Source: an uncultured Lysobacterales bacterium
GTDB taxonomy: Bacteria; Pseudomonadota; Gammaproteobacteria; Xanthomonadales; SZUA-36
Assembly (NCBI GenBank): GCA_937974465.1
Contig: CALJWY010000160.1
Span: 1-13,454, forward strand
Reading direction: 5' to 3'
Length of the DNA stretch: 13,454 nt
The translations under genes and the position numbers were made by a program. Below, piece after piece: positions 13,448-13,454 of this stretch. Positions within the stretch are counted from its first letter, which is position 1. The number at the start of each line of letters is the position of its first letter. The notes below the pieces were generated by a model. The model was not told where the DNA came from. It did no database searches and saw only the letters and a list, made by a program, of their open reading frames with translations.

Positions 13448-13454
13448 ATGAATA
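13448..13454 (+). other. Possible start codon of the next suf gene
   Basis: An ATG at 13448-13450 follows the sufD stop by three bases, and only seven bases are visible. In suf operons sufD is normally followed by the cysteine desulfurase gene sufS. That expectation comes from gene order, not from sequence, and no clear ribosome-binding site is seen. Confidence 0.3.

Noticed and set aside
1..13454. Searched for CRISPR arrays, tRNA or rRNA genes, insertion-sequence ends, toxin-antitoxin pairs and phage-defence genes
   Set aside because: None seen. The coding space is filled by recognisable housekeeping genes plus one orphan lipoprotein, and the gaps are at most about 140 bases.

Overview
The window is a gene-dense stretch of bacterial chromosome, best read as a gammaproteobacterium. 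The main reason is gene order. purM-purN-DUF3108 on one strand, diverging from DUF2066-(AI-2E permease)-hda on the other, is an arrangement I know from Pseudomonas and relatives. The MurU/AmgK cell-wall recycling pair and a SUF-type Rrf2 regulator followed by sufBCD also fit. GC content looks moderate by eye. I see no rRNA, tRNA, CRISPR array, insertion sequence or phage genes. No gene-free stretch exceeds about 140 bases, so the window is almost entirely housekeeping.

Layout. (1) Positions 1-1969, minus strand: purM, purN and the start of a DUF3108 gene, overlapping one another like an operon. purM starts with TTG. (2) Positions 2101-5762, plus strand: DUF2066 exported protein, AI-2E family permease, hda and an AMP nucleosidase-like gene. 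They are joined by 4-base and 1-base overlaps and a 4-base gap, and end at a strong hairpin terminator (about 5767-5796) that can work in both directions. (3) Positions 5812-7530, minus strand: a 572-residue lipoprotein of unknown function with its own good promoter. (4) Positions 7671-9301, minus strand: amgK then murU, overlapping. (5) Positions 9424 to the window end, plus strand: Rrf2-family SUF regulator, sufB, sufC, sufD and possibly the first codon of the next gene.

How the genes work together. purM and purN carry out steps 5 and 3 of de novo purine synthesis. Across the divergent junction, hda encodes the clamp-dependent protein that resets DnaA, and it is followed directly by an enzyme expected to cleave AMP. 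amgK and murU convert salvaged N-acetylmuramate to UDP-MurNAc, bypassing the fosfomycin-sensitive MurA route. The Suf proteins form the SufBC2D scaffold for iron-sulfur cluster assembly, probably under control of the upstream regulator.

The points most worth a second look are: the compact, Bacteroidetes-like AMP nucleosidase placed behind hda; the unrecognised large lipoprotein; a palindrome lying over the predicted amgK -10 box in the control region shared with the suf regulator; and a 12-base tandem repeat at the permease/hda junction. I found no convincing wholly new multi-gene system.
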